This document shows, one piece after another, positions 1-6,413 of a DNA stretch of 11,004 bases. How positions within the stretch are numbered: position 1 is the stretch's first letter; each line of letters starts with the position of its first letter. The stretch lies in NCBI GenBank assembly GCA_021848865.1, contig JAJZTO010000053.1, positions 301 to 11,304 on the forward strand. Direction: 5' to 3'. Under the pieces are notes generated by a model. That model worked only from the letters and a program-made list of their open reading frames with translations. It made no database searches and was not told the origin of the DNA. Position numbers and translations under genes: made by a program. This stretch comes from Myxococcales bacterium (GTDB lineage: Bacteria > Myxococcota > Myxococcia > Myxococcales > Anaeromyxobacteraceae).

Positions 1-550
1 TCTCGCGGATCTTGCCGCCCCCCACCGAGGCGCTGGCCACGCCCTTGATGCGCTCCAGCTGCGGCTCGACGACGTTGTAGGCGAGGTCGTAGAGCTGGCG
101 CTCGTCCAGCCCCTCCCCGCTCATGGCGATGAGCTGGACCGGGATGCCGGAGACGTCGAACTTCAGGACGAAGGGCGGGTTGATCCCGGCCGGCAGGGTG
201 TTCTGGATCTGGGCGACGCGCTGCGACACCTCGAACTGGGCGTTGTCGAGGTTCACGCCGTACTGGAACCAGACGGTGACGATGGAGGTGCCCTGCCGCG
301 AGCGGCTCTCCACCCGGTCCACGCCCGGCGCCGAGGAGACGGCGCGCTCGATGGGCACGGTGATGGACTTCTCCACGTCCTGCGGGCCGGCCCCCGGGTA
401 GAAGGTGGCCACCGTCACCTGCGGCACGTCGATGTTGGGGAACAGGTCCACCGGCAGCCGGCCCAGGGACACCCATCCCAGGGCGATGGCCGCCAGCGAC
501 ATCATCAGGATGAGGATGGGGTTCCGGAGCGCGAGCCGGGTCAGCCACAT
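1..550 (-). CDS. RND efflux transporter permease, N-terminal part (runs off left edge)
   Basis: Inner-membrane proton-driven pump of the AcrB/HAE1-type RND superfamily, which exports drugs, metals or lipophilic compounds through an adaptor and an outer-membrane channel. Only 183 codons are visible. They begin MWLTRLALRNP, followed by a hydrophobic first membrane helix at about residues 11-30. The family's typical entry into the periplasmic porter domain follows: DLFPNIDVP at 35-43, then YPGAGPQDVEKSI and a VPIERA segment. Substrate-specifying membrane residues lie outside the window, so the substrate cannot be named. The ATG at 550 was chosen because translation fits family N-termini and it lies 7 bases after the adaptor's stop, so the two are almost certainly co-transcribed. 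No strong Shine-Dalgarno is visible, so translation may be coupled to the adaptor. The family assignment is secure; the substrate is unknown. Confidence 0.93.
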   Translation of the reverse strand, partial: MWLTRLALRNPILILMMSLAAIALGWVSLGRLPVDLFPNIDVPQVTVATFYPGAGPQDVEKSITVPIERAVSSAPGVDRVESRSRQGTSIVTVWFQYGVNLDNAQFEVSQRVAQIQNTLPAGINPPFVLKFDVSGIPVQLIAMSGEGLDERQLYDLAYNVVEPQLERIKGVASASVGGGKIRE

Positions 551-557
551 GGCCCGG

Positions 558-1682
558 TCACCGGGCGGCGGGGTCGGCCGCGGTCGCGACCTTCCCGCTG
601 TAGGGATTGACGCCCTTCAGGGCGTGGACCGTGGCGCCGTCGGAGAGGAGATCGGCGCCCGCGGTGACGATCTCGTCGCCCGCCGCCAGCCCGCTCACCA
701 CCTCCAGCCAGTCCCCCCCGTCCACGCCGGTCCGCACCTCCACCCGCGCCACCTTCTCGCCGTGCAGGACGTAGACGTACTTCCGGTCGTTGCTGAGCTG
801 GATGGACAGGGCGGGCACCACCACCGCCCCGGGGTGCACGCCCACCAGCACGCGGCAGCGGCCGTACATGCCGGTCCGCAGCTCCCCGGGGTTCTTCAGG
901 TGCACCTCGGCGTCGAGCGTGCGCGCCACCGGGTCGAGGCCCGGGGCGATGCGGACCACCTTGCCGCGGTAGGCGTGGCCCGGGACCGCCTCCAGGTCCA
1001 GCCGCGCGTCCTGCCCGAGGCGGAGCTGCGTCGCCTCCGACTCGTTGACGCGCACGAAGGCGCGGAGCACGTCCACCCGCTCCACCGAGAGGATGGCTCC
1101 GCCGGTGGGCCCCACCAGGGCGCCGGGATCGAGGCGCCGCGTCGCCACCACGCCGTCGAGCGGCGACTCGATGCGGGTCTCGCCCAGCCGGGTGGCCAGC
1201 GCCGCCACGTTGGCCTGTGCCGCGGCCAGGGTGGCCTCGGCCGTGGCCGCGGCGGTGGTGGCCGCCTGCAGCTCCTGCTGCGAGACCACGCCGCTCGGGG
1301 CCAGCCGCTCGGCCCGGTCCCGGTTGGAGCGGGCCAGGGCCGTCGCCGCCTGCGCCTGGGCCAGCGCGCCGCGCGCCGCCGCCAGCTGGTCGGGGAGGTC
1401 GGCGGGGCGCACCAGCGCGAGGAGCTGGCCGCGCCGGACCCGGTCGCCGCGGTCCACCAGCACCGTGTCGAGGTAGCCCAGGGTCTTGGAGGCGACGTCG
1501 GCCTGGGCGATGGGGCGCAGGTCCACGGGCCCGGTGATCTCGACCGGCACGTCGCGCACCGCCACCGGCGCGCTGGTCACCACCGGCGGGGGGCGGGTCC
1601 GCGAGCCGGCGTCCTGGCCGGACCGGCACGACACCAGGGTCAGCAGCACGGCCGCGGCGGCCGCGGAGCGCGGGTGGGGCAC
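558..1682 (-). CDS. RND efflux periplasmic adaptor subunit (HlyD/AcrA family lipoprotein)
   Basis: Membrane-fusion protein that bridges the RND pump encoded directly downstream to an outer-membrane channel; no channel gene is visible here. The 374-residue length is normal for AcrA/MexA-type adaptors. The N-terminus is a lipoprotein signal with lipobox L16-V17-S18 before Cys19, so it is probably lipid-anchored and periplasmic. The first lipoyl half follows at about 60-92 (GYLDTVLVDRGDRVRRGQ). An Ala/Gln-rich hairpin coiled coil spans about 95-168. The returning lipoyl half has TRIESPLDGVV at 169-179, and beta-barrel and membrane-proximal domains run to about 355. The start is GTG at 1682; no Shine-Dalgarno precedes it, and a promoter-like sequence sits so close that the mRNA may be leaderless. 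It follows the methyltransferase stop by 50 bases on the same strand and ends 7 bases before the pump gene. Confidence 0.92.
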   Translation of the reverse strand: MPHPRSAAAAAVLLTLVSCRSGQDAGSRTRPPPVVTSAPVAVRDVPVEITGPVDLRPIAQADVASKTLGYLDTVLVDRGDRVRRGQLLALVRPADLPDQLAAARGALAQAQAATALARSNRDRAERLAPSGVVSQQELQAATTAAATAEATLAAAQANVAALATRLGETRIESPLDGVVATRRLDPGALVGPTGGAILSVERVDVLRAFVRVNESEATQLRLGQDARLDLEAVPGHAYRGKVVRIAPGLDPVARTLDAEVHLKNPGELRTGMYGRCRVLVGVHPGAVVVPALSIQLSNDRKYVYVLHGEKVARVEVRTGVDGGDWLEVVSGLAAGDEIVTAGADLLSDGATVHALKGVNPYSGKVATAADPAAR

Positions 1683-1690
1683 GGTCCGAG

Positions 1691-1719
1691 TTCTTACGCT
1701 GGCACCGGGGCGAACGCAA
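1691..1719 (-). promoter_or_regulatory. Candidate sigma-70-type promoter for the efflux adaptor/pump pair
   Basis: Read on the minus strand, a TTGCGT hexamer (1719-1714) is followed after exactly 17 bases by TAAGAA (1696-1691). These match 3 of 6 bases each of the TTGACA and TATAAT consensus. Only 8 bases separate the -10-like box from the GTG start at 1682, so transcription from it would begin at or next to the start codon. This is a visual match in a GC-rich background where few AT-rich hexamers occur; it is unproven. Confidence 0.35.
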
Positions 1720-1732
1720 CGCCGCGGCCGGA

Positions 1733-2578
1733 TCAGCCCACCGCGCCGGCCGGCGCCAGGCCGAGCAGCCGCGTCACCGCCGGTGCGATCCCCGCCGCGT
1801 CCAGCAGCCGGGCCAGCTTGGCCTCGGCCTCGGCCGAGCGGGCCCGCACCTTGCGGCCCAGGATCAGCTCGTTCTTCAGCGAGTGCTCCCAGCCGGTCAG
1901 CTCGGTGACGGTGACGCGGTAGCCCTTCGCCTCCAGCGCCAGGGCCCGCACCACGTTGGTGAGGTGCGAGCCCAGCTCGCGCCGGTGGATGGGGTGGTGG
2001 TGCAGCGCCGCCAGCGCCGGGTCGCTCCCGCCGCCGCGCGCCAGCTGGCGGGCCACCTCGGCCTGGCAGCAGGGGACCACCGCCACGTGGTCGGCGCCGT
2101 GCCGCACCGCCAGGGCGATGGCGTCGTCGGTGGCGGTGTCGCAGGCGTGGAGCGCGGTGACCAGGTGCACCCGCTCCGGCAGCTCCGCCTCGCCGATGGC
2201 GGCGGCCTGGAAGGCCATCCGCCCGAAGCCGAGGCGGGCGGCCCGCTCGGCCGCGGCCCGGGCCAGCTCGGCCCGCGCCTCGACCGAGAGGATCCGCCCC
2301 TTCTCCGCGCCCTTCAGGAACAGCTCGTAGAGGATGAAGCCCAGGTAGCTCTTGCCGGCGCCGCAGTCCACGATCACCGGTTCCCCGAAGCGGGAGAGCA
2401 CGTCCTCGAGCGCCGGCGCCAGCAGCCCGGCCAGGTGGTTCACCTGCTTCAGCTTCCGCAGGGCGTCGGCGTTGAGGTCGCCAGCGCGGGTGAGCAGGTG
2501 CAGCTCCTGGAGGAGGGCGGCCGACTCCCCCGGGAGCAGCTCGCGGCGGACCTCCCCGGCCTTCACCTGGCGGCGCAT
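1733..2578 (-). CDS. SAM-dependent methyltransferase, METTL25-like (Methyltransf_32 type), substrate unknown
   Basis: A 281-residue class I methyltransferase fold protein, probably cytoplasmic. The SAM-binding motif I is VDCGAGKSYLG at about 70-80. After an acidic SVEAR strand comes ALHACDTATDDA (Cys146, Asp147), then a VVPCCQ motif with Cys170-Cys171. The paired LHAC and PCC motifs are what I associate with METTL25/Methyltransf_32-type proteins and the related C-terminal domain of GSTCD, rather than with rRNA or small-molecule methyltransferases. The N-terminal 65 residues are helical and Leu-rich; the C-terminal part carries ELTGWEHSLKNELILGRK, common in this group. The ATG at 2578 has a GGGGAGG ribosome site at about 2591-2597 on this strand, 12 bases away. 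It is divergent from the kinase gene across 123 bases and upstream of the efflux genes on the same strand. The substrate cannot be read from sequence. Confidence 0.85.
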   Translation of the reverse strand: MRRQVKAGEVRRELLPGESAALLQELHLLTRAGDLNADALRKLKQVNHLAGLLAPALEDVLSRFGEPVIVDCGAGKSYLGFILYELFLKGAEKGRILSVEARAELARAAAERAARLGFGRMAFQAAAIGEAELPERVHLVTALHACDTATDDAIALAVRHGADHVAVVPCCQAEVARQLARGGGSDPALAALHHHPIHRRELGSHLTNVVRALALEAKGYRVTVTELTGWEHSLKNELILGRKVRARSAEAEAKLARLLDAAGIAPAVTRLLGLAPAGAVG

Positions 2579-2701
2579 GGCGGCTTCATACCTCCCCGCC
2601 CGGCGGCCGCGCCACCCCGCCGGCCCCGGCCGCCGCCGCGCCGCGCCGCCTACACCCTCCCCCTTGCGCCAGGGCTCCGCGGCGGACGAAGCTCTCGCCC
2701 G
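2579..2701. other. Divergent intergenic region between methyltransferase and Ser/Thr kinase
   Basis: This 123-base, extremely GC-rich gap must hold start signals for both flanking genes. The only clear element is the GGGGAGG ribosome site of the methyltransferase (minus strand, about 2591-2597). The middle is a run of CCG/GCC repeats. No convincing -35/-10 pair was found for either gene, and the kinase has only a weak GGACGAAG-like ribosome site. Confidence 0.6.
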
Positions 2702-3715
2702 ATGTCGGTGCGAAAGGTCGGATCGAGCCGGATCCTCCGCGAGATCGGGCGCGGGGGCATGGGCGTGGTCTACGAGGCCTACCAGGAGGGGCTGGACCGC
2801 CGGGTGGCGGTGAAGGCCCTGGAGGGGAAGCAGGCCCGCTCCCGGGAGCAGACCGAGCGCTTCCGCCGCGAGGGGCGGGCCTACGCGCAGATCCGCCACG
2901 CCGCGGTGGTCGCGGTCCACGACCTGGTGGAGAAGGACGAGACCCTCTACCTGGTGACCGAGTTCGTGGACGGCGCCGACCTGCGCCGGCTCCTCGAGGC
3001 CGGCGGCGCCCTGCCCCCGGCCTGCGTGGCGGCGGTGGGGGCGCGCCTCGCCGACGCCCTCGACGCCGTCCACCTCCACGGCCTGATCCACCGCGACGTG
3101 AAGCCGGCCAACGTGATGATCTCGCGCCGCGGCGAGGTGAAGCTCATGGACTTCGGGATCCTCCGCGACCCGATGGCCACCGAGCTGACCCAGGCCGGCG
3201 GGGTGATGGGGACGCCCGCCTACGTGGCCCCGGAGGTGCTGGAGGGGGCGCCGGCCACCGAGCGCAGCGACGTCTGGTCGCTGGGGGTGACGCTCTACGA
3301 GCTGGCCACCGGCGCCCGCCCCTTCCTCGGCGCCGACTTCCACGAGCTCTTCGGCGCCGTCCGCAAGGCGAGCCCCCGGCCCATCCGCGAGGCCGTCCCC
3401 GGCTTCCCCCGGCGGCTGGCGCGGGCCGTCGAGCGCTGCCTGGAGCGGAGGCCGACCCGGCGCTGGGAGACGGCCGCGGCCCTGGCGCACGAGCTGGAGG
3501 GGCTGGCGGTCGACCTCGCCGGGAGGGTCCGGCCCCACCAGCGGCTGCGGGAGCTGATGGCCGACCGCGGCCTGGGCGAGGCGGCGCCGGCCACCGGCGA
3601 CACGCCGACGACGGCGGCCGGCGCGCCGGCGCCGAGCCGCTGGCCGCTCTGGGCGCTCCTCGGCGGGCTGGCCGCGGCCGCGGGCGCCTGGGCCTGGGTG
3701 ACGCGGCTGCGCTGA
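2702..3715 (+). CDS. Hanks-type Ser/Thr protein kinase with a C-terminal membrane anchor
   Basis: A 337-residue eukaryotic-like protein kinase of the PknB/Pkn type. All core elements are present: glycine loop IGRGGMG at 15-21, ATP-positioning Lys38 in VAVK, catalytic loop HRDVKPANV with Asp132, DFG Asp150, a Thr-rich activation loop (TQAGGVMGTPAYVAPE) and the WSLG segment. The HRD arginine makes it an RD kinase, normally activated by activation-loop phosphorylation. After the domain (about 10-270) comes an Ala/Pro-rich linker, then a hydrophobic helix at about 314-333 and a four-residue basic tail (TRLR). This leaves no extracytoplasmic sensor such as PASTA repeats, so it is expected to be tail-anchored with the kinase in the cytoplasm. 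The ATG at 2702 sits just before the kinase fold. It stands alone on its strand, with no phosphatase partner beside it. Confidence 0.95.
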   Translation: MSVRKVGSSRILREIGRGGMGVVYEAYQEGLDRRVAVKALEGKQARSREQTERFRREGRAYAQIRHAAVVAVHDLVEKDETLYLVTEFVDGADLRRLLEAGGALPPACVAAVGARLADALDAVHLHGLIHRDVKPANVMISRRGEVKLMDFGILRDPMATELTQAGGVMGTPAYVAPEVLEGAPATERSDVWSLGVTLYELATGARPFLGADFHELFGAVRKASPRPIREAVPGFPRRLARAVERCLERRPTRRWETAAALAHELEGLAVDLAGRVRPHQRLRELMADRGLGEAAPATGDTPTTAAGAPAPSRWPLWALLGGLAAAAGAWAWVTRLR

Positions 3716-3733
3716 CGGCCGCGCCGCGCCGGG

Positions 3734-3748
3734 CGCCGCTCAGCGGCG
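3734..3748. terminator. Possible bidirectional hairpin between convergent kinase and ABC-F genes
   Basis: A perfect inverted repeat, CGCCGCT and AGCGGCG around a single C, lies between the kinase stop (3715) and the end of the ABC-F gene, and includes the latter's stop codon. It could fold with a 5-bp stem and CTCAG loop or a 6-bp stem and a 3-base loop. There is no T-tract on either side, so it is not a canonical intrinsic terminator; position is the main argument. Confidence 0.25.
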
Positions 3749-5338
3749 GTGGATCTCCAGCTCGGGGTGCTTCTCCAGCAGCTCGTCGAACTTCCCGGGG
3801 AAGTCGAGCACCGGCTCGCCCTTGCGGACCAGCCAGATGCGGGTCGCCACCTCGGAGATCAGCTCCTGGTCGTGGGTCACGAAGATCGCCGTGCCCTCGT
3901 ACCGGTCGATCCCCTCCCCCAGCGAGTTGATGGATTCCAGATCGAGGTGGTTGGTGGGCTCGTCCAGCACCAGCACGTTGTCCTTGAAGAGCATGAGCCG
4001 GGCCAGGAGCATCCGCACCGTCTCGCCGCCGGAGAGGGTGTCGGTGGGCTTCATCCGCTCCTCCCCGGAGAAGAGCATCCGGCCCAGCAGGCCGGAGATC
4101 TCCTCGTTGGAGAGCTTGTCCTCCATCTCCCGCAGCCAGCCGAAGGCGGTGGTGCCCTTGCGCACGACGCCGGCGTGGTCCTGCGGCAGGTAGCCGACCT
4201 GGGCCTGGTGGCCCCACTTCACGGTGCCGGCGTCCGGCGCCAGCTCGCCGGCGATCACCTTCACCAGCGTGGACTTGCCGGCGCCGGCCTTGCCGACGAC
4301 GGCGATCTTCTCGCCCCGGGTGACCAGGGCGCTGAAGGGCTGGACCACCTCCAGGTCGCCGAACCGCTTCTCGACGTCGACGAGCTCCAGCGTCTGCCGG
4401 CCGCTCTGCTTCGCCAGCTCGAACTTGATGAAGGGGGCGGCGATGTTGGAGCGCTTCAGGTCCTCCATCTTCAGCTTCTGGATGGCCCGCTTGCGGCTCT
4501 GCACCTGCGAGGCGCGGGTGCCGGCGCTGAAGCGCGCCACGAAGTCCTGGAGCGCCGCGACCTTCTTCTGCTTCTCGGCGTTGGAGGCCTCGATGCGCGC
4601 CCGCACCTGGCCCTTCTGCTTCACCATGTCGTCGTAGGCGCCGGTGTAGGTGATGATCGCCTCGTAGTCGATGTCGGCGATGTGGGTGCAGATGGCGTTC
4701 AGGAAGTGGCGGTCGTGGCTGATGGTGACCAGCACCCCCTGGTACTCCTCCAGGAACAGCTCCAGCCAGCGGATGGAGTCGATGTCCAGGTTGTTGGTGG
4801 GCTCGTCGAGGAGCAGCCCGTCGGGCCTGCCGAAGAGCGCCTGGGCCAGCAGCACCCGCAGCTTCAGGCCGCCGGGCAGCGCCTTCATGGGCTCGTCGTG
4901 GAAGCGGGTCTCGATCCCCAGCCCCTCCAGCAGCTCGCCGGCGTCGGCCTCGGCCGAGTAGCCGTCCTCCTCGCCGATGACCCCCTCCAGCTCCGCCAGC
5001 CGGTGGCCGTCCTCGTCGGAGATCTGGGGCTTGGCGAGCAGCGCGTGCTTCTCGTCCAGGGCCTTCCAGAGGATGGCGTTGCCGCGCAGCACCACGTCGA
5101 GGACGCGGACGCTCTCGTACCCGAAGTGATCCTGGCGGAGGACCCCCAGCTTGCGCGGGCGGAACACCTGCCCGGCGTCGGGCTCCAGCTCGCCCGAGAG
5201 GATCTTCATGAAGGTGGACTTGCCGGCGCCGTTGGGGCCGGTGAGGCCGTAGCGGCGCCCCGGCTGGAAGGCGACGTTCACGTCCTCGAAGAGCTTCTTG
5301 GGCCCGAAGGCCTTGCCGACGTTCTGCACCGAGATCAT
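3740..5338 (-). CDS. ybiT: ABC-F family ATPase, YbiT-type translation factor
   Basis: A 532-residue soluble protein with two ABC ATPase domains and no membrane segment, as in ABC-F ribosome-binding factors that act at the E site to help stalled translation. Domain 1 has Walker A GPNGAGKST at 34-42 and Walker B ending in Asp178-Glu179 (LLLDEPTNNLD). Its signature is LPGG (154-157) rather than LSGG; YbiT has a similarly altered APG motif. A charged linker at roughly 235-310 should be the tRNA-contacting arm. Domain 2 has Walker A at 349-357 (Lys355), LSGGE at 435-439 and catalytic Glu460. Length and segments such as KLRVLLAQALF, DGYSAEA and IRWLE follow E. coli YbiT closely as I remember it, so housekeeping YbiT is favoured over an antibiotic-resistance ABC-F. 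The ATG at 5338 begins the fold directly; no good Shine-Dalgarno precedes it, and a strong hairpin ends 7 bases upstream. Confidence 0.93.
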   Translation of the reverse strand: MISVQNVGKAFGPKKLFEDVNVAFQPGRRYGLTGPNGAGKSTFMKILSGELEPDAGQVFRPRKLGVLRQDHFGYESVRVLDVVLRGNAILWKALDEKHALLAKPQISDEDGHRLAELEGVIGEEDGYSAEADAGELLEGLGIETRFHDEPMKALPGGLKLRVLLAQALFGRPDGLLLDEPTNNLDIDSIRWLELFLEEYQGVLVTISHDRHFLNAICTHIADIDYEAIITYTGAYDDMVKQKGQVRARIEASNAEKQKKVAALQDFVARFSAGTRASQVQSRKRAIQKLKMEDLKRSNIAAPFIKFELAKQSGRQTLELVDVEKRFGDLEVVQPFSALVTRGEKIAVVGKAGAGKSTLVKVIAGELAPDAGTVKWGHQAQVGYLPQDHAGVVRKGTTAFGWLREMEDKLSNEEISGLLGRMLFSGEERMKPTDTLSGGETVRMLLARLMLFKDNVLVLDEPTNHLDLESINSLGEGIDRYEGTAIFVTHDQELISEVATRIWLVRKGEPVLDFPGKFDELLEKHPELEIHRR

Positions 5339-5345
5339 GGGAAGA

Positions 5346-5373
5346 CCGCCCGGCGGAAGGACCGGCCGGGCGG
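5346..5373 (-). promoter_or_regulatory. Strong leader hairpin abutting the ABC-F start codon
   Basis: A perfect 9-bp inverted repeat, CCGCCCGGC and GCCGGGCGG, is separated by 10 bases. In the minus-strand transcript it forms an all-GC stem ending 7 bases before the ATG at 5338. The only Shine-Dalgarno-like bases (GGGCGG) are inside the 3' arm and would be sequestered. ABC-F genes are often controlled through leader RNA, so a regulatory role is plausible. It could also be chance in GC-rich DNA. Confidence 0.4.
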
Positions 5374-5416
5374 ACGCGCGGTACTTAGCCGAAAAGGGGG
5401 CGCTTGGCGAGGGGCG

Positions 5417-5444
5417 GGCGGCCGCCCATTGGCGCGCGGCCGCC
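5417..5444 (+). promoter_or_regulatory. Palindromic GC cluster and possible hairpin before the rlmL-like gene
   Basis: A 12-base perfect palindrome GGGCGGCCGCCC (5416-5427) and a second GCGGCCGC (5436-5443) lie side by side. Arms GGCGGCC (5417-5423) and GGCCGCC (5438-5444) can pair with a 14-base loop, ending 3 bases before the GGAGG ribosome site. It could be an operator or an RNA structure, or simply base composition. Confidence 0.25.
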
Positions 5445-5447
5445 ATC

Positions 5448-5452
5448 GGAGG
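5448..5452 (+). promoter_or_regulatory. Ribosome binding site GGAGG that bears on the start of the RNA methyltransferase
   Basis: A perfect GGAGG is the only ribosome site near the gene. In-frame start options are CTG at 5460 (7-base spacing, ideal) and GTG at 5466 (13-base spacing, long). There is no in-frame ATG nearby. The annotated GTG is conventional, but the spacing favours the rare CTG, which would add two residues. Confidence 0.6.
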
Positions 5453-5465
5453 TAGGACCCTGTGG

Positions 5466-6413
5466 GTGCCGACCGAGCGCATCTTCGCCGCCTGCGCCCC
5501 GGGCCTGGAGGAGCTGCTCGCCGCCGAGCTCGTCGGCCTGGGGCTCGCCGCCGGGGCCACGCCCGGCGGCGCCGAGGCGGAGGGGGCCGACGCCGCGGCC
5601 CTGGCCTGCCTGGGCTCGCGCCTCGCCGACGCCGTCTCGGTCCGCCTGTACGCGGGCCCGGCCGCCGGGCTCGACGGGGCGCTGGCGGCGGCCCGGGAGC
5701 GCTTCGGGCGCGGCGCCGACCTGCAGGTGCGCCGGCGCGGCGGCGAGGCGACGCTCTCGCTCGACGCCGCCGGCTCGCCCCTCTACAAGCGGGGCTGGCG
5801 CGCCCGGGTGGGCGCGGCCCCGCTGCGCGAGACGCTGGCCGCGGCGATGCTGGCCTTCGGGGGCTGGGACGGCGAGCGCCCCTTCCTCGACCCCATGTGC
5901 GGCTCGGGCACCCTGGCGATCGAGGCGGCCCTGATCGCCGCGCGCCGGGCCCCGGGAGCCGGACGGCGCTTCGCCTTCGAGGACTGGCCCGGCCACGACC
6001 CGGCGCGGACCCGGGAGCTCCGCGAGCGGCTCGCGGCCCGGGAGCGCGCCCCGCCCTTCCCGGTGGCCGCCTCCGACCGGAACGGCGGCGCGGTGCGGCT
6101 CGCGGCCCGGAACGCCGCCGCGGCCGGGGTGGCCGGCTGGGTGCGCATCGAGCGGCGCGACGCCGCCGAGGCGGAGCCGCCGCCGGGCCGGGGCCTGCTG
6201 GCGGTGAACCCACCCTACGGCGAGCGGCTCGACGGCGATCCGGCCGGGGCCTGGCGGGCCCTGGCGGCGCTCCTCCCCCGCCTCGCCGGCTGGCGGCTGG
6301 TGGTGCTGGCGCCCGACCGCGGGCTGGAGAAGCTCCTCGGGCTCCGCCCCTCGGGCGCGCTCTCCACCCGCAACGGCGGGCTGGCCTGCCTGCTGCTGCG
6401 CTACGAGCTGTAG
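5466..6413 (+). CDS. THUMP-domain class I RNA methyltransferase (RlmL N-terminal-half type)
   Basis: A 315-residue protein resembling the first half of E. coli RlmL, which makes N2-methylguanosine in 23S rRNA. The N-terminus (FAACAPGLEELLAAEL) is the ferredoxin-like start of this family. A THUMP-type RNA-binding region follows to about residue 100, then SPLYKRGWR and APLRETLAAAML, hallmark segments leading into the catalytic domain. SAM motif I is DPMCGSGTLAIEAAL from residue 142, and the catalytic NPPYGERL is at 248-255, diagnostic of exocyclic amino-group methylation. It lacks the RlmK half that RlmL carries in gamma-proteobacteria. The exact target guanosine, rRNA or tRNA, is inferred only. 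The start is GTG at 5466 or CTG at 5460. It is divergent from the ABC-F gene, and its last 13 bases overlap the end of the convergent ureohydrolase gene. Confidence 0.9.
   Translation: MPTERIFAACAPGLEELLAAELVGLGLAAGATPGGAEAEGADAAALACLGSRLADAVSVRLYAGPAAGLDGALAAARERFGRGADLQVRRRGGEATLSLDAAGSPLYKRGWRARVGAAPLRETLAAAMLAFGGWDGERPFLDPMCGSGTLAIEAALIAARRAPGAGRRFAFEDWPGHDPARTRELRERLAARERAPPFPVAASDRNGGAVRLAARNAAAAGVAGWVRIERRDAAEAEPPPGRGLLAVNPPYGERLDGDPAGAWRALAALLPRLAGWRLVVLAPDRGLEKLLGLRPSGALSTRNGGLACLLLRYEL

Noticed and set aside
405..1922. Plus-strand open frame of 505 codons across the efflux genes
   Set aside because: His/Arg/Gly-rich product antisense to clear RND pump and adaptor sequences.
1733..3538. 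601-codon minus-strand frame that would extend the methyltransferase
   Set aside because: The extension runs antisense through the kinase with low-complexity text; the methyltransferase fold begins at the ATG at 2578 with its own ribosome site.
3740..5338. Antibiotic-resistance ABC-F (Msr/Vga/OptrA-like)
   Set aside because: Length, domain segments and the altered first signature motif follow the housekeeping YbiT type, and there is no resistance or mobile context.
3749..5455. Long plus-strand open frame (568 codons) antisense to the ABC-F gene
   Set aside because: Its product is low-complexity Gly/Leu/Val/Asp/Gln-rich text, while the opposite strand encodes a complete ABC-F protein. GC-rich genes routinely leave such open frames on the other strand.
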